Origin: Marinilactibacillus sp036039175
GTDB taxonomy: Bacteria > Bacillota > Bacilli > Lactobacillales > Carnobacteriaceae_A
Assembly: GCF_036039175.1 (NCBI RefSeq)
Contig: NZ_JAYXKP010000004.1
Location: 124,001-188,000 of the forward strand
Length of the DNA: 64,000 bases
Direction of reading: 5' to 3'
Notes under the pieces: generated by a model
The model's input: the letters and a program-made list of their open reading frames with translations, nothing else
Databases searched by the model: none
Told to the model about the DNA's origin: nothing
Made by a program: the position numbers and the translations under genes
In this document: positions 8,831 to 18,223 of the stretch, one piece after another
Position numbering within the stretch: position 1 is the stretch's first letter
Layout of the letters: each line of letters opens with the position of its first letter

Positions 8831-8895
8831 AATAAAGACACCTTCCTTTAAATGATGTAAGCGGTAAACCTATTATAACAGGTTCAATATGTAAA

Positions 8896-8913
8896 TACAG
8901 TTAAATTACTGTA
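8896..8913. promoter_or_regulatory. Small inverted repeat in the divergent region before sbcD
   Basis: TACAGT (8896-8901) and ACTGTA (8908-8913) flank a 6-nt spacer. It lies between the divergent genes at 8830 and 8992 and could be an operator; no regulator can be assigned. Confidence 0.3.
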
Positions 8914-8991
8914 AACCAAATATATGTTTCTATAGAAAAGGGTTTTTGTTAAAATAAAGGCGAGGACCAAACAGAGAATGGAGAAGGTTAC

Positions 8992-10125
8992 ATGAGAATT
9001 TTACATACAGCTGACTGGCATATCGGGAAAATCGTGAATGAATTTTCGATGTTAGAAGATCAAGAACACTATCTAAATCAATTAGTGGATAAAGTGAAAC
9101 AATTGAACGTTGACGTACTCATTATGGCAGGAGACCTGTACGACCGAGCAATTCCACCAAAAGAAGCCGTTACATTAGCCAATAGAATCATCACTCGATT
9201 GATTAAAGAAGTAAAAATCCCTGTTCTAGCGATTGCAGGGAATCATGATAGCAACGAGCGTTTAGAGTACGGTGCAGAATTGCTTGAAACGAGTGCCCTT
9301 TTTATAGAAGGAACACTGAAGAAGACTACTAGAAAAGTAACCATTGATGGAATGAACTTCTATTTATTGCCATTTGCGGATCACGTAACAATTAGGCAAT
9401 TACTAGAAAGAGAAGACATCAAAGATCTTGAGGATGCTACAAAAGTGCAAGTGGAATCGATCAAAGCAGAGATGAACTTGGATGAAGTCAATATCTTAAT
9501 TGCTCATGGGTATATCGTGAATCAGACAAAAGATTCTGTTGAAGATTCAGAATCTGAAAGACCGCTCAGTATTGGAACTGCTGAATTTGTAGAAGCCAGT
9601 ATTTTTGAAGATTTTGATTATGTAGCGCTGGGTCATTTGCATAAAGCTCAGAAAGTGAAATGGGATAAAGTCAGATATAGCGGTTCTCCATTAAAATATT
9701 CGAAATCTGAAGTCCCGCATAAAAAGAAAAGTTGGATTGTAGAAATAGAGAAAGATCGATTAGATATTGAACCAGTTGAAATTGAACCACTCAGAGACAT
9801 GAAAGTGATTAGAGGGTTTTTTGATACGCTAATGGAAAGTGAATCAAAGGACTATGTTTTTTTTGAGTTGGAAGACAAAGATTATGTCATGGATGCAATG
9901 AATCAGTTAAGAAGACGGTATCCTTTTGCGATGGGGCTGGAATATATTGGTCGAGAACGTTCAGATGTAGATGCAGCAAAACAGACCCAACAAACCTTGC
10001 AGAAAAAAACGATGGTTGAATTATTCGAAGATTTTTATACTACGTATAATCAAGAAACACTAGATACTAAACAAAAATCAGCAGTAGAACAGATTATGAA
10101 CGATGTACAAAAAGGAGAAGTCTGA
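8992..10125 (+). CDS. sbcD: Exonuclease SbcCD subunit D (Mre11-type nuclease)
   Basis: The 377-residue metallophosphoesterase subunit of SbcCD cuts hairpins and blocked DNA ends. Mn-binding motifs are in place: HTADWHIGK, MAGDLYDR, IAGNHDSNERL, AHGY and ALGHLHKAQ. The C-terminal part carries the capping region. Its stop overlaps the first base of the sbcC ATG, which implies translational coupling. GGAGAAGG precedes the ATG. Confidence 0.95.
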   Translation: MRILHTADWHIGKIVNEFSMLEDQEHYLNQLVDKVKQLNVDVLIMAGDLYDRAIPPKEAVTLANRIITRLIKEVKIPVLAIAGNHDSNERLEYGAELLETSALFIEGTLKKTTRKVTIDGMNFYLLPFADHVTIRQLLEREDIKDLEDATKVQVESIKAEMNLDEVNILIAHGYIVNQTKDSVEDSESERPLSIGTAEFVEASIFEDFDYVALGHLHKAQKVKWDKVRYSGSPLKYSKSEVPHKKKSWIVEIEKDRLDIEPVEIEPLRDMKVIRGFFDTLMESESKDYVFFELEDKDYVMDAMNQLRRRYPFAMGLEYIGRERSDVDAAKQTQQTLQKKTMVELFEDFYTTYNQETLDTKQKSAVEQIMNDVQKGEV

Positions 10126-13100
10126 TGCGCCCGTTAAATTTAGTCATGAATGCTTTTGGTCCCTACAAAGGGAAGGTGGAAATTGATTTCACACAGCTAT
10201 CCCAGTCATCCCTGTTCCTAGTTAGCGGACCAACTGGGGCTGGTAAAACAACCATATTTGACGCAATTGCTTATGCGTTATTTGATCAAGCTAGTGGAGA
10301 CTCGAGACAAAAAGATACGTTCAAATCGCAATTCGCTAAAGATACGGATCTAAGTTACGTGGAACTAGAATTTGAACTGGGCGAAAATCGATATTTTATT
10401 CGCCGTGAACCCACTCAAATTGGTCCTGGAACGAGGTCGAAAACAAAACAAATTCAATCTAACGTGACCTTTCATAAAGGGAATCAAGTAACGACTAAAG
10501 TAAAAGAAGCCAACGACGAAATTCAACAAATCATTGGCTTAACGTACGATCAGTTCAGACAAATCGTCATGCTTCCGCAAGGGTCGTTTAAAAAGATGCT
10601 GGAATCAGATAGTGGAGACAAAGAGAAAATTTTTCGGAATATCTTTCAGACAAAACAAATCGAACAATTTCAAGACCAGCTAAAAGCGAAAGCGAAAGTT
10701 CTAGCAGATCAGTATAAAAATAACGAGCAAGCAATGAAACAAGCTATTTCAACAATTGAAATAGAAGAGAATGAAACGTGGACAAAAGCAATCGAGCAGT
10801 TTGATATTAAAAGAATTCTAGAGATATTAAGAAAGACGATTGTAGAAGAATCAGCTGAATTGAATTCGGTAAAAGAAACCATTGGTACGCTCCAACAAGC
10901 GTTTAAAGATCAGGAACAGATTCTAAGTTGGTTAGAACAGAAAGAAAAGAATCTAGCAGAGCAAACGATTCTGGATTCAAAACGACAAAATATAGAGCAA
11001 AAAGAAGTTGCTTTAAAGCAACATACAGAAGCTGTGAAAGTAGTAAATGCTAAAGCAACGCTAGAAGAAAGTTTAACGCAACTCAAGAAACAAAAAATGA
11101 GACTCGCTGAGTTAAAAGAGCAAAAAGGAACACTGAAAAAGCAAGAAGCAGAACAGTCAGTGAAACTAGAAGCAGCTAAAGGGGATTTCGATAACCTAAA
11201 AAGTATCCGAGAAGCCATTTCAAAACTGAACGAAGCATTAACGATTATTGATCAAATTGAAGAGAAAGATCAATCAATCAAACAACAAAATAAGATAATT
11301 GATGAAAATCAGCAGACAATCGAAGCGTTGGAAAAGCAATCCACACAAGTAGCGAAGAGTATTGGAAAAAGTGAAGCGACGTTAGACTCAATCGAACAAC
11401 TACGTACTAAAATCGATGAATTAAAAGAAGCTATGGTCGTTTCCAAAGAAACTTTAACTAAACTGAGTCATCGCAAAGAACAACTCGAGCAAGTTTGTGC
11501 GCTTCAACAAAAAGAACAGGAAGCCGTCGTTCAGTGCGAAGCAGCTAAAGAGAAAAAGGAAGAGGTCTATCTCAAACTAGTTAAAGGAAAAGCTGATTAT
11601 TATACGAATTTAGCCAGTACACTTGCAGAAGGCTTGGTTGAAGGAGAAAACTGTCCAGTATGCGGATCGGTTCACCACCCAAATAAGGCAACAACAAGTG
11701 CACGCACTTCAACAAAAGAACAAGTAGAAGCATTAGAATTAGAAGAAAAACAAGCGAATACAATTTTTGTGCAAATAGAGACTAAATTAGATAATATTCG
11801 AGCAGATGTCACTAGTCGCTGTGAACAGCTAGAGATTGAACAGTCGCAAGCGAAGACTGAATACGAAAAAGCGAAAGTAGACGAACAAAATATAAAGGAA
11901 ACATTCAATGGATTCGCAAAAGAACTCGAAACTGCAGAGCAACAAGTTAGCGAAGAAGCAGAATTGAAAGAACAGCTAGAAGCGTTACGTAAGCAAGCTC
12001 AGTCACTTCAGACAGAACAACAACAATGCCAGTCGACAATCGAATTCACTAAGACTCGACTTCAGGAAATCACAGAAGAGAAAGAAAGGTTAAAAGAAAA
12101 GGTATCTAGCGAAAGCAAAGAAGAAATACAGCAAACAGTTAAAGAAAAAGAACAGTTAATTGAAAAAATAGAAACAGAATATGAACAGCTTCAAAATCAA
12201 ACGCATGTATTGAGAAGTGAGCTAGCTTCAACGAAAACAGCGATTGAACTAACAGAATCTCAATTGAAAGAAACTGTTTTACGCAAAGAACAGCTTGAAA
12301 AAGATTTTGAGCAAATAAAAGAGACCAGTCGTTTAGGCGACCAGTTTGTTGACTATGTTTTAGAAAAAGCTCAACAAGTATCGTGGTCTGAAGAAGTAGA
12401 AACCTATAAGCAATCGGTACTGGTCAATCAAGACCGAATCAATCAACTGGATGAGCACTTAAACCAACTGGAGTCTCTAGAAGAAAAAATAGTGTATGAA
12501 GAAGCAATAGTTGAAATTAAAAACAGAATTCAGGAATCGGAACAAAAAAGAGATACACTATTAACAAACACTTCGCAAAATCAACGCGCTGAAGAAACAA
12601 TCAAAGGTTATCACAAGCAGAGTAGTGAAGTAGAGAAAGCTTATCAGTTGTATGGATTGTTGTCTGATATGGCGAATGGTTCAAAACAAACCGATTATAT
12701 TTCATTTGAACGATATGTTTTAGGTATCTATTTTGAAGAAATTTTAATGGCAGCCAATCAACGGTTCAGTCAGATGACCAATCACAGATATGAACTTCAA
12801 AGACAAACGGAAAAAGGAAAGGGTTCTGGAAAACAAGGACTGGATATGGAAGTGTTTGATCACTATACGGGCAAGACCAGAAGCGTGCATACCTTATCTG
12901 GAGGCGAAACCTTTAAGGCGTCTCTAGCCTTAGCACTAGGTCTTAGTGACGTCATACAAAATCAAAATGGCGGAGTCAGTGTGGATACGTTGTTTGTTGA
13001 TGAAGGGTTCGGAACGCTCGATTCAGATTCACTAGATATGGCTGTTCAAACCTTACTGGATCTACACCAAAAAGGTCGGTTGATTGGAATCATATCTCAT

Positions 13101-13184
13101 GTGGATGAGCTGAAAACGAGGATTCCAGCGCATATTGTTGTTGAGAAAACGGCTACAGGAAGTACAGCACACATAAAAAATTAA
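10125..13184 (+). CDS. sbcC: Exonuclease SbcCD subunit C (SMC-like ATPase)
   Basis: The 1019-residue Rad50-type partner of SbcD. Walker A is GPTGAGKTT near residue 35 and a Q-loop region follows (IVMLPQGSFKKMLES). Two long coiled coils rich in Glu, Gln and Lys flank the zinc-hook motif CPVCG at about residue 512. The C-terminal half has the ABC signature LSGGETFKASLALALGLSD and Walker B with D-loop (LFVDEGFGTLDSDSLD). The complex handles DNA hairpins and double-strand ends. Length and architecture are complete. Confidence 0.95.
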   Translation: MRPLNLVMNAFGPYKGKVEIDFTQLSQSSLFLVSGPTGAGKTTIFDAIAYALFDQASGDSRQKDTFKSQFAKDTDLSYVELEFELGENRYFIRREPTQIGPGTRSKTKQIQSNVTFHKGNQVTTKVKEANDEIQQIIGLTYDQFRQIVMLPQGSFKKMLESDSGDKEKIFRNIFQTKQIEQFQDQLKAKAKVLADQYKNNEQAMKQAISTIEIEENETWTKAIEQFDIKRILEILRKTIVEESAELNSVKETIGTLQQAFKDQEQILSWLEQKEKNLAEQTILDSKRQNIEQKEVALKQHTEAVKVVNAKATLEESLTQLKKQKMRLAELKEQKGTLKKQEAEQSVKLEAAKGDFDNLKSIREAISKLNEALTIIDQIEEKDQSIKQQNKIIDENQQTIEALEKQSTQVAKSIGKSEATLDSIEQLRTKIDELKEAMVVSKETLTKLSHRKEQLEQVCALQQKEQEAVVQCEAAKEKKEEVYLKLVKGKADYYTNLASTLAEGLVEGENCPVCGSVHHPNKATTSARTSTKEQVEALELEEKQANTIFVQIETKLDNIRADVTSRCEQLEIEQSQAKTEYEKAKVDEQNIKETFNGFAKELETAEQQVSEEAELKEQLEALRKQAQSLQTEQQQCQSTIEFTKTRLQEITEEKERLKEKVSSESKEEIQQTVKEKEQLIEKIETEYEQLQNQTHVLRSELASTKTAIELTESQLKETVLRKEQLEKDFEQIKETSRLGDQFVDYVLEKAQQVSWSEEVETYKQSVLVNQDRINQLDEHLNQLESLEEKIVYEEAIVEIKNRIQESEQKRDTLLTNTSQNQRAEETIKGYHKQSSEVEKAYQLYGLLSDMANGSKQTDYISFERYVLGIYFEEILMAANQRFSQMTNHRYELQRQTEKGKGSGKQGLDMEVFDHYTGKTRSVHTLSGGETFKASLALALGLSDVIQNQNGGVSVDTLFVDEGFGTLDSDSLDMAVQTLLDLHQKGRLIGIISHVDELKTRIPAHIVVEKTATGSTAHIKN

Positions 13185-13285
13185 CACTTCTCTAGGATAA
13201 GTGTCTTTCCTTTAAAAATCTGATAAATGAGCGTTATAATTAACGTGTAGAAAATAGAAGTTATTAGATGAAAGGAAGGATTTAA

Positions 13286-14179
13286 TTGAATAAAGAACAA
13301 TTAGAACGAATGAAATCTGGAAAAGGATTTATTGCTGCATTGGATCAAAGTGGTGGTAGTACACCTAAAGCACTTGAAGCCTATGGTGTACCAGAGACAG
13401 CTTATTCCACAGACGACGAGATGTTTACGGTTGTTCATGAAATGAGAACGCGTGTGATCAAGAGTCCCTCATTTACTTCCGACCACATTCTAGGTGCAAT
13501 TCTGTTTGAAAATACGATGGACCGCATGATTGATGATAAATATACGGCAGATTATTTATGGGAAGAAAAAGGTGTAGTGCCCTTCCTTAAAGTCGATAAA
13601 GGTTTGGCAGAAGAGGTTGATGGTGTTCAAATTATGAAGCCAATGCCTGATTTAGAACAGTTACTCAAAAGAGCTGTGGACCACAATGTCTTTGGTACTA
13701 AAATGCGTTCAGTTATCAAAGAAGCCAACGAGTCTGGGATTAAAAAAGTTGTAGACCAACAATTTGAAGTGGCGCAACAGATTTTTGAAGCAGGACTCGT
13801 TCCAATCATTGAACCTGAAGTAGATGTCTACAGTAAAGACAAAGAAAAAGCTGAAGAAATGCTAAAAGTAGAAATTAAAGCACATCTAGATCAGCTAGAT
13901 GAACAAACAAAAGTGATGCTTAAATTGACGATTCCAAATAAAGTGGATACGTACGTTGAATTCACGGAACATCCAAACGTTGTACGTGTCGTCGCACTAT
14001 CAGGCGGCTACAGCAGAGAAGAAGCCAACGAAAAACTTTCTCAAAATAAAGGTTTGATTGCGAGCTTCTCTAGAGCCTTATCTGAAGACTTGAATGCTGA
14101 TCAGACAATAGAAGAATTTGATCAACATCTATCGGATGCAATTAGCTCAATTTACGAAGCATCTGTATCACCAGAATAG
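13286..14179 (+). CDS. fda: Fructose-bisphosphate aldolase class I
   Basis: The 297-residue enzyme splits fructose-1,6-bisphosphate into the two triose phosphates through a lysine Schiff base, so it needs no metal. Family segments are FIAALDQSGGSTPKAL, ILGAILFENTMDR, VVPFLKVDKGL, VPIIEPEVD, LKLTIP and VVALSGGYSREEA. The TTG start is supported by AAAGGAAGG about 6 nt upstream. A TATAAT at 13235-13240 may be its -10 element. It is a single-gene unit ending at a strong terminator. Confidence 0.93.
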   Translation: MNKEQLERMKSGKGFIAALDQSGGSTPKALEAYGVPETAYSTDDEMFTVVHEMRTRVIKSPSFTSDHILGAILFENTMDRMIDDKYTADYLWEEKGVVPFLKVDKGLAEEVDGVQIMKPMPDLEQLLKRAVDHNVFGTKMRSVIKEANESGIKKVVDQQFEVAQQIFEAGLVPIIEPEVDVYSKDKEKAEEMLKVEIKAHLDQLDEQTKVMLKLTIPNKVDTYVEFTEHPNVVRVVALSGGYSREEANEKLSQNKGLIASFSRALSEDLNADQTIEEFDQHLSDAISSIYEASVSPE

Positions 14180-14198
14180 AAAAAGAGTACAAAGAGCA

Positions 14199-14230
14199 AA
14201 GGGGGCAACGAATCGTTGCTCCCTTTTTTT
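14199..14230 (+). terminator. Rho-independent terminator after the aldolase gene
   Basis: GGGGGCAACGA pairs with TCGTTGCTCCC (one wobble) and is followed by seven T residues. Confidence 0.9.
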
Positions 14231-14257
14231 GTGCTGTTATAGTAGTCTATACATAAG

Positions 14258-14500
14258 ATGAAATCGGATAACATCATAAAAGTGGGAGTGAGTATACTGA
14301 GAAGAGAAGAAGTAGGTAGGAAAAAGCTTTTTGTCATTTTTTTAATGATGGGGAACCTTTATGTAGCATATTTAAGTTACGAGCAGTATAAGCTCAGACT
14401 AGAGTTCTTTAACAATTGGCCATGGCAGCCTGTTTTTTTACTCGGCATTCATCTCATCTGGTTTTTATTCAATTTCTATCATTTGCTGAAAAAAGAGTAA
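14258..14500 (+). CDS. Possible small membrane protein, two helices
   Basis: An open frame of 80 residues with two hydrophobic segments (LFVIFLMMGNLYVAYL and the region around PVFLLGIHLIWFLF) ending in LLKKE. The ATG at 14258 has no clear ribosome site. GTGGGAGTGA at 14282-14291 may instead serve a later non-ATG start, so the true N-terminus is uncertain. There is no recognised family. Confidence 0.4.
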   Translation: MKSDNIIKVGVSILRREEVGRKKLFVIFLMMGNLYVAYLSYEQYKLRLEFFNNWPWQPVFLLGIHLIWFLFNFYHLLKKE

Positions 14501-14558
14501 GTAGAAATTAACAAGGTTAAATAGTTAAAGCTAATAAGACTGGAAGGTGAGATTATAG

Positions 14559-14843
14559 TTGAAGAAAAGATATATTTTTAAGTTTATATTTGTAGTAATA
14601 ATCATTAATTTAATGGTGTATAGTTTCTTGATAGATGCAAGAATAAGAGAGGCTACTCTCTTTAGTATTGTTGCTGGGTTTGGATGGTTAAGTACACTGA
14701 TTTACGATGAAATACAATATAAAAGACCACGTGGTGACGATAGGACAGAGCGAGAGAAGAAGATTGATTGGGCTTTATTAGGTATTGTTTGTGTTAATGC
14801 ATTAGATATTATTAGGTCAATTATGTTATACGGAATCACCTGA
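14559..14843 (+). CDS. Small membrane protein, three predicted helices
   Basis: The TTG start has GGAAGGTGA about 8 nt upstream. The 94-residue protein has hydrophobic segments near residues 6-24, 33-48 and 71-90, with a charged loop (KRPRGDDRTEREKK) between the second and third. Family unknown. Confidence 0.5.
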   Translation: MKKRYIFKFIFVVIIINLMVYSFLIDARIREATLFSIVAGFGWLSTLIYDEIQYKRPRGDDRTEREKKIDWALLGIVCVNALDIIRSIMLYGIT

Positions 14844-14855
14844 AAACCAAATTTC

Positions 14856-14886
14856 ATTTGTATAAATTTTGAATATTTATACAAAT
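14856..14886. promoter_or_regulatory. Perfect 12-bp inverted repeat upstream of the M20 gene promoter
   Basis: ATTTGTATAAAT (14856-14867) and ATTTATACAAAT (14875-14886) are separated by 7 nt. It ends 4 nt before a -35-like TTGACT. There is no T tract, so an operator is as likely as a terminator. Confidence 0.5.
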
Positions 14887-14890
14887 CGAA

Positions 14891-14919
14891 TTGACTTTTA
14901 AGTAGAACAAGATTAAACT
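14891..14919 (+). promoter_or_regulatory. Candidate promoter of the M20 amidohydrolase gene
   Basis: TTGACT (14891-14896) and TAAACT (14914-14919) have 17-nt spacing and lie 31 bases before the ATG. Confidence 0.5.
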
Positions 14920-14950
14920 AATCAATAAAACTTAAAAGTGGGAGAATCCT

Positions 14951-16129
14951 ATGTCAGTGAATCAGCATACCGAAATTATTCAAGAATTAATTCAATCCGT
15001 AAGTCCGGAATTAAGGGAACTAAGCGAATATATTTATGACCATCCAGAACTAGGACACGAAGAGTTCCTTTCTTCAAAAGCGCATGTGGAGTTACTTGAA
15101 AAGCATGGATTTGAAGTGGAATATCCATATCTTGGTATCGACACTGCATTCAAAGCAGTGTATAAAGGCAAGAAAGAGGGGCCGACAATTGCTTACTTAT
15201 CTGAATATGATGCATTACCTGGAATTGGCCATGGATGTGGTCATAATCTGTTAGGGGCTACGGATACAGGAGCGGGTATTGTGTTGTCTAAGTTGGTCGA
15301 TGAAGTTGGGGGAACAGTGATTGTGCTAGGCACGCCAGCAGAAGAAACGAATGGTGATAAAGTGACGATGGCAGAATCAGGAACATTTAACGATATTGAT
15401 GTCGCTTTCTGCACACACCCATCTGATGGGTACTATGCAAGTGGAACATCTATGGCGATGGAGGCGATTGAATTCCGTTTCCACGGTAAGACCGCCCATG
15501 CTGCAGCTTCTCCTTTTGAAGGGAAGAATGCATTGGATGCTTGCTTGAATACATTTAATAACATCAATGCGCTTAGACAGCAACTTCACCCTTCAGCACG
15601 TGTTCATGGCGTCATTAAACAAGGTGGGGAAGCAGCGAATATTATTCCAGACTTCACACGAGCAGAGTTTTATGTGCGTGCGATGGATATGCCGTATTTG
15701 AATGAACTCAAACAAAAGGTGATTCAATGTGCTGAAGCAGGAGCACTAGCAGCGGGTTGTAAGATGGAGTGGGATCATTATGAAGCAAGCTATCAGAATC
15801 TAATTACAAACAAAACGCTTTCTGAAAAGTACAATGATAATATGAAAGAACTAGGCATTGAGATGGATACAGAAGAAAAAGATTCTATGGGTTCCATGGA
15901 TATGGGGAACGTGAGTCAAGTCGTTCCAGCTATCAATCCATATTTTGAGATCAGTAACGGGAATAGCGTGACTGCGCATACAGTCGAGTTCAGAGAGTAC
16001 ACGAAGACAGAACCGGCTTATGAAGGTATGGAAAAAACGATTGCGGCTTTTACTCAGACAGCTCTTGATTTGATAATGGACAAACAACTATTAGCTAATG
16101 TAAAAGAAGAATTTAGTACTAAAATATGA
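14951..16129 (+). CDS. M20 family amidohydrolase / aminoacylase-like peptidase
   Basis: A 392-residue cytoplasmic metallohydrolase. M20 motifs are visible: HPELGHEEFLSS near the N-terminus, LSEYDALPGIGHGCGHNLLGA (metal site), TPAEETNGDKVTM, FCTHPSDG and the dimerisation domain beginning FRFHGKTAHAAASPFEGKNALDA. The pattern is that of the M20D branch (AbgB, IAA-amino acid hydrolases, N-acyl-amino acid amidohydrolases), which cleaves an acyl group from an amino acid or a small peptide. The exact substrate is not readable. GTGGGAG precedes the ATG. A GNAT gene follows after 16 bases and is probably co-transcribed. Confidence 0.88.
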   Translation: MSVNQHTEIIQELIQSVSPELRELSEYIYDHPELGHEEFLSSKAHVELLEKHGFEVEYPYLGIDTAFKAVYKGKKEGPTIAYLSEYDALPGIGHGCGHNLLGATDTGAGIVLSKLVDEVGGTVIVLGTPAEETNGDKVTMAESGTFNDIDVAFCTHPSDGYYASGTSMAMEAIEFRFHGKTAHAAASPFEGKNALDACLNTFNNINALRQQLHPSARVHGVIKQGGEAANIIPDFTRAEFYVRAMDMPYLNELKQKVIQCAEAGALAAGCKMEWDHYEASYQNLITNKTLSEKYNDNMKELGIEMDTEEKDSMGSMDMGNVSQVVPAINPYFEISNGNSVTAHTVEFREYTKTEPAYEGMEKTIAAFTQTALDLIMDKQLLANVKEEFSTKI

Positions 16130-16145
16130 AGGGAGTATCAATGTC

Positions 16146-16643
16146 TTGCAATTGAGGAAGCTATTAATCACAGATGAAGTATCCTATCGAGAGTACGTTA
16201 AGTCTTGGAAAAGTGAAAAGATTGTCCCAACATCTTCTAATTTTAATAAAAATCCTTACCGAGACTTTTTACAGCAGTTGATTAAAGCTGAAGAGGGTAT
16301 GGATCAATGGGTGCCTTCTGAAACCTATTTTCTTTTCCTTGAAGAAAATGAGATAGCCGGTGCCATTAATTGCCGCTATCAATTAAACGACCAGTTGAAA
16401 TACATTGGTGGACATATTGGCTACGGTATATCTCCGGAACATAGAAGAAAAGGTCTAGCTCAATTGATGCTGGGAAAAGTATTGCCGCTATTCAAAGAGC
16501 GGGGTATAGAACGAATTTTATTGACAGCTAACGATGACAATGTTGGTAGTGTTCAGGTAATACTAAATCACTATGGTAAACGAGCATCATCTGGTATAGA
16601 AGAATCCGGAAAAACATTTGGTCGTTACTGGATAACTATCTAA
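16146..16643 (+). CDS. GNAT family N-acetyltransferase
   Basis: A 165-residue acetyltransferase. The acetyl-CoA loop is in GYGISPEHRRKGLAQLMLG, and the motif ILLTANDDNVGSVQVILNHYG with a C-terminal GRYWITI is typical of RimL/YjdJ-like GNATs. The start is uncertain: TTG 16146 and TTG 16152 are both possible behind GGGAG (16131-16135). An out-of-frame ATG at 16141 gives only four codons. It follows the M20 gene closely and ends at a bidirectional terminator. Substrate unknown. Confidence 0.82.
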   Translation: MQLRKLLITDEVSYREYVKSWKSEKIVPTSSNFNKNPYRDFLQQLIKAEEGMDQWVPSETYFLFLEENEIAGAINCRYQLNDQLKYIGGHIGYGISPEHRRKGLAQLMLGKVLPLFKERGIERILLTANDDNVGSVQVILNHYGKRASSGIEESGKTFGRYWITI

Positions 16644-16644
16644 A

Positions 16645-16695
16645 AAAGACCCTTTTACTAGTCAGTTTATAAACTGATTCAGTAAAAGGGTCTTT
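16645..16695. terminator. Bidirectional terminator between the GNAT gene and the OpuC operon
   Basis: AAAGACCCTTTTACT (16645-16659) pairs with AGTAAAAGGGTCTTT (16681-16695), with an extra inner stem CAGTTTATAAACTG. A and T runs flank both sides. Confidence 0.9.
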
Positions 16696-16705
16696 CTCAA
16701 TGATG

Positions 16706-18223
16706 TTATTCAGATATCAAGCCTTCTTCAACTAAGAATTCTCTAGCCACATCCTCAGCGACACGACCATCATAATCAACTTGATAGTTCATAGAACGCA
16801 TTTGATCGTCAGTGATTTGACCACCTAATGTATTTAATATATCTTCTAGTTCCGGATATTCTTCTAGAAGTTCATTTTTCAGTAGTGGAGCACCTTGATA
16901 CGGTGGGAATAATTCTTCATTGTCTTCTAGTACAACAAGATCATATTCTTCGATCTGGCTATCTGTACTATAAGCGTCAAGTAAATTAATATCGCCACGT
17001 TCAACAGCAGTATATCTAAGCTGTGGTTCCATCGTCTGGACGTTTCCAAAAGAGATACCATACATTTCTTGGATACCTGGATAACCATCTTCACGATCAT
17101 TGAATTCTAGTGTGAATCCAGCATTGACTTGATCAGCAACGGAAGCAAGATCTGCAATCGTTTCTAGGTTGTTTTCTTCTGCGAATGCCCTAGGAACAGC
17201 TAATGTATAGGTGTTATTGTAGGCCATTGGTTCAAGAAAAGCCAAGTCATATTCTTGATTCAATTGTTCAGCAGCGTCCATATAAACCGATTCTGCGGAA
17301 GCACCTGGCTCAGGGACATCATCGAAGAAAGTAGCCATAACAGTCCCAGTAAATTCCGGATAGATATCGATATCATTTGATTGTAAAGCGCTGAATACGA
17401 AAGACGTTTCCCCAAAGTTTGGTTCAACCCTAGCAGTGAGATCTGACTGATCTTCAATCAGTAATTTATATAAGTTCATTAAAATTTCTGGTTCTGTATT
17501 TAGTTTACCGGCAATGATTAAATCATCTTCTTCGTTGATAAGGGTTGGCACAAAGATGATACCTATGATCAAGGCAAGACCAGACCCTAATATGATGGCT
17601 GTCTTTTTGACGGAAGTTTTTTGAAGGTAGCTCAGTAACCAGTCGAAAAAGATCGCTAATAAAGCAGCTGGTATAGCACCGAGTAAGATCAAAGCGTTGT
17701 TCCCTCGGTTGATTCCGAGAAGAATCAAACTACCAAGACCACCAGCACCAATTAAGGCAGCGACTGTGGCTGTCCCTATAATCAAGACCATACCTGTTCT
17801 GATTCCGGCCATGATAACCGGGAGAGCAATAGGGATTTGTACTTGAATGAGTTTTCTAAAACGACTCATCCCCATGGCGTCGGCTGCTTCATCTATTGCA
17901 GGATCGATTTCTGCTAGTCCAGTGTACGTGTTTCTAAGGATAGGGAGTAAAGCATAGACAACGAGTGCAATTACGGCTGGCAAAGTGCCAATTCCAATCA
18001 ACGGAATCAATAGACCTAAAAGCGCCAAAGAAGGAACTGTCTGGAAAATCGCAGTAACTTGAATAATTGGTTCTGCGATCCGTTTATGTTCAGTTAGGAT
18101 GATGCCTAAGGGAACCGCAATTAAAACAGCAATGAGTAAGGAGATGAAAGATAATTGCATATGTTCGAGTAGGGCTGTCCAAAAATCACCACTACGTTGC
18201 TGGAATGTTTCTATAAGATTCAT
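16706..18223 (-). CDS. Osmolyte ABC transporter permease fused to substrate-binding domain (OpuCB-OpuCC type)
   Basis: A 505-residue fusion. Residues about 1-230 form the permease with the EAA-like loop EIDPAIDEAADAMGMSRFRKLIQVQIPIALP (two adjoining segments) and six hydrophobic helices. Residues about 235-505 form the OpuAC-type binding domain (DDLIIAGKLNTEPEIL, DIDIYPEFTGT, LEFNDREDGYPGIQ), displayed outside the cell. Such fusions import glycine betaine, carnitine or choline in lactic acid bacteria. Its ATG overlaps the stop of the ATPase gene by one base, so the two form one operon. Confidence 0.9.
   Translation of the reverse strand: MNLIETFQQRSGDFWTALLEHMQLSFISLLIAVLIAVPLGIILTEHKRIAEPIIQVTAIFQTVPSLALLGLLIPLIGIGTLPAVIALVVYALLPILRNTYTGLAEIDPAIDEAADAMGMSRFRKLIQVQIPIALPVIMAGIRTGMVLIIGTATVAALIGAGGLGSLILLGINRGNNALILLGAIPAALLAIFFDWLLSYLQKTSVKKTAIILGSGLALIIGIIFVPTLINEEDDLIIAGKLNTEPEILMNLYKLLIEDQSDLTARVEPNFGETSFVFSALQSNDIDIYPEFTGTVMATFFDDVPEPGASAESVYMDAAEQLNQEYDLAFLEPMAYNNTYTLAVPRAFAEENNLETIADLASVADQVNAGFTLEFNDREDGYPGIQEMYGISFGNVQTMEPQLRYTAVERGDINLLDAYSTDSQIEEYDLVVLEDNEELFPPYQGAPLLKNELLEEYPELEDILNTLGGQITDDQMRSMNYQVDYDGRVAEDVAREFLVEEGLISE

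Noticed and set aside
10910..11908. Open frames on the minus strand inside sbcC
   Set aside because: They are shadows of the repetitive Glu/Lys/Gln coiled-coil codons, lack ribosome sites and lie under a complete, well-supported gene.
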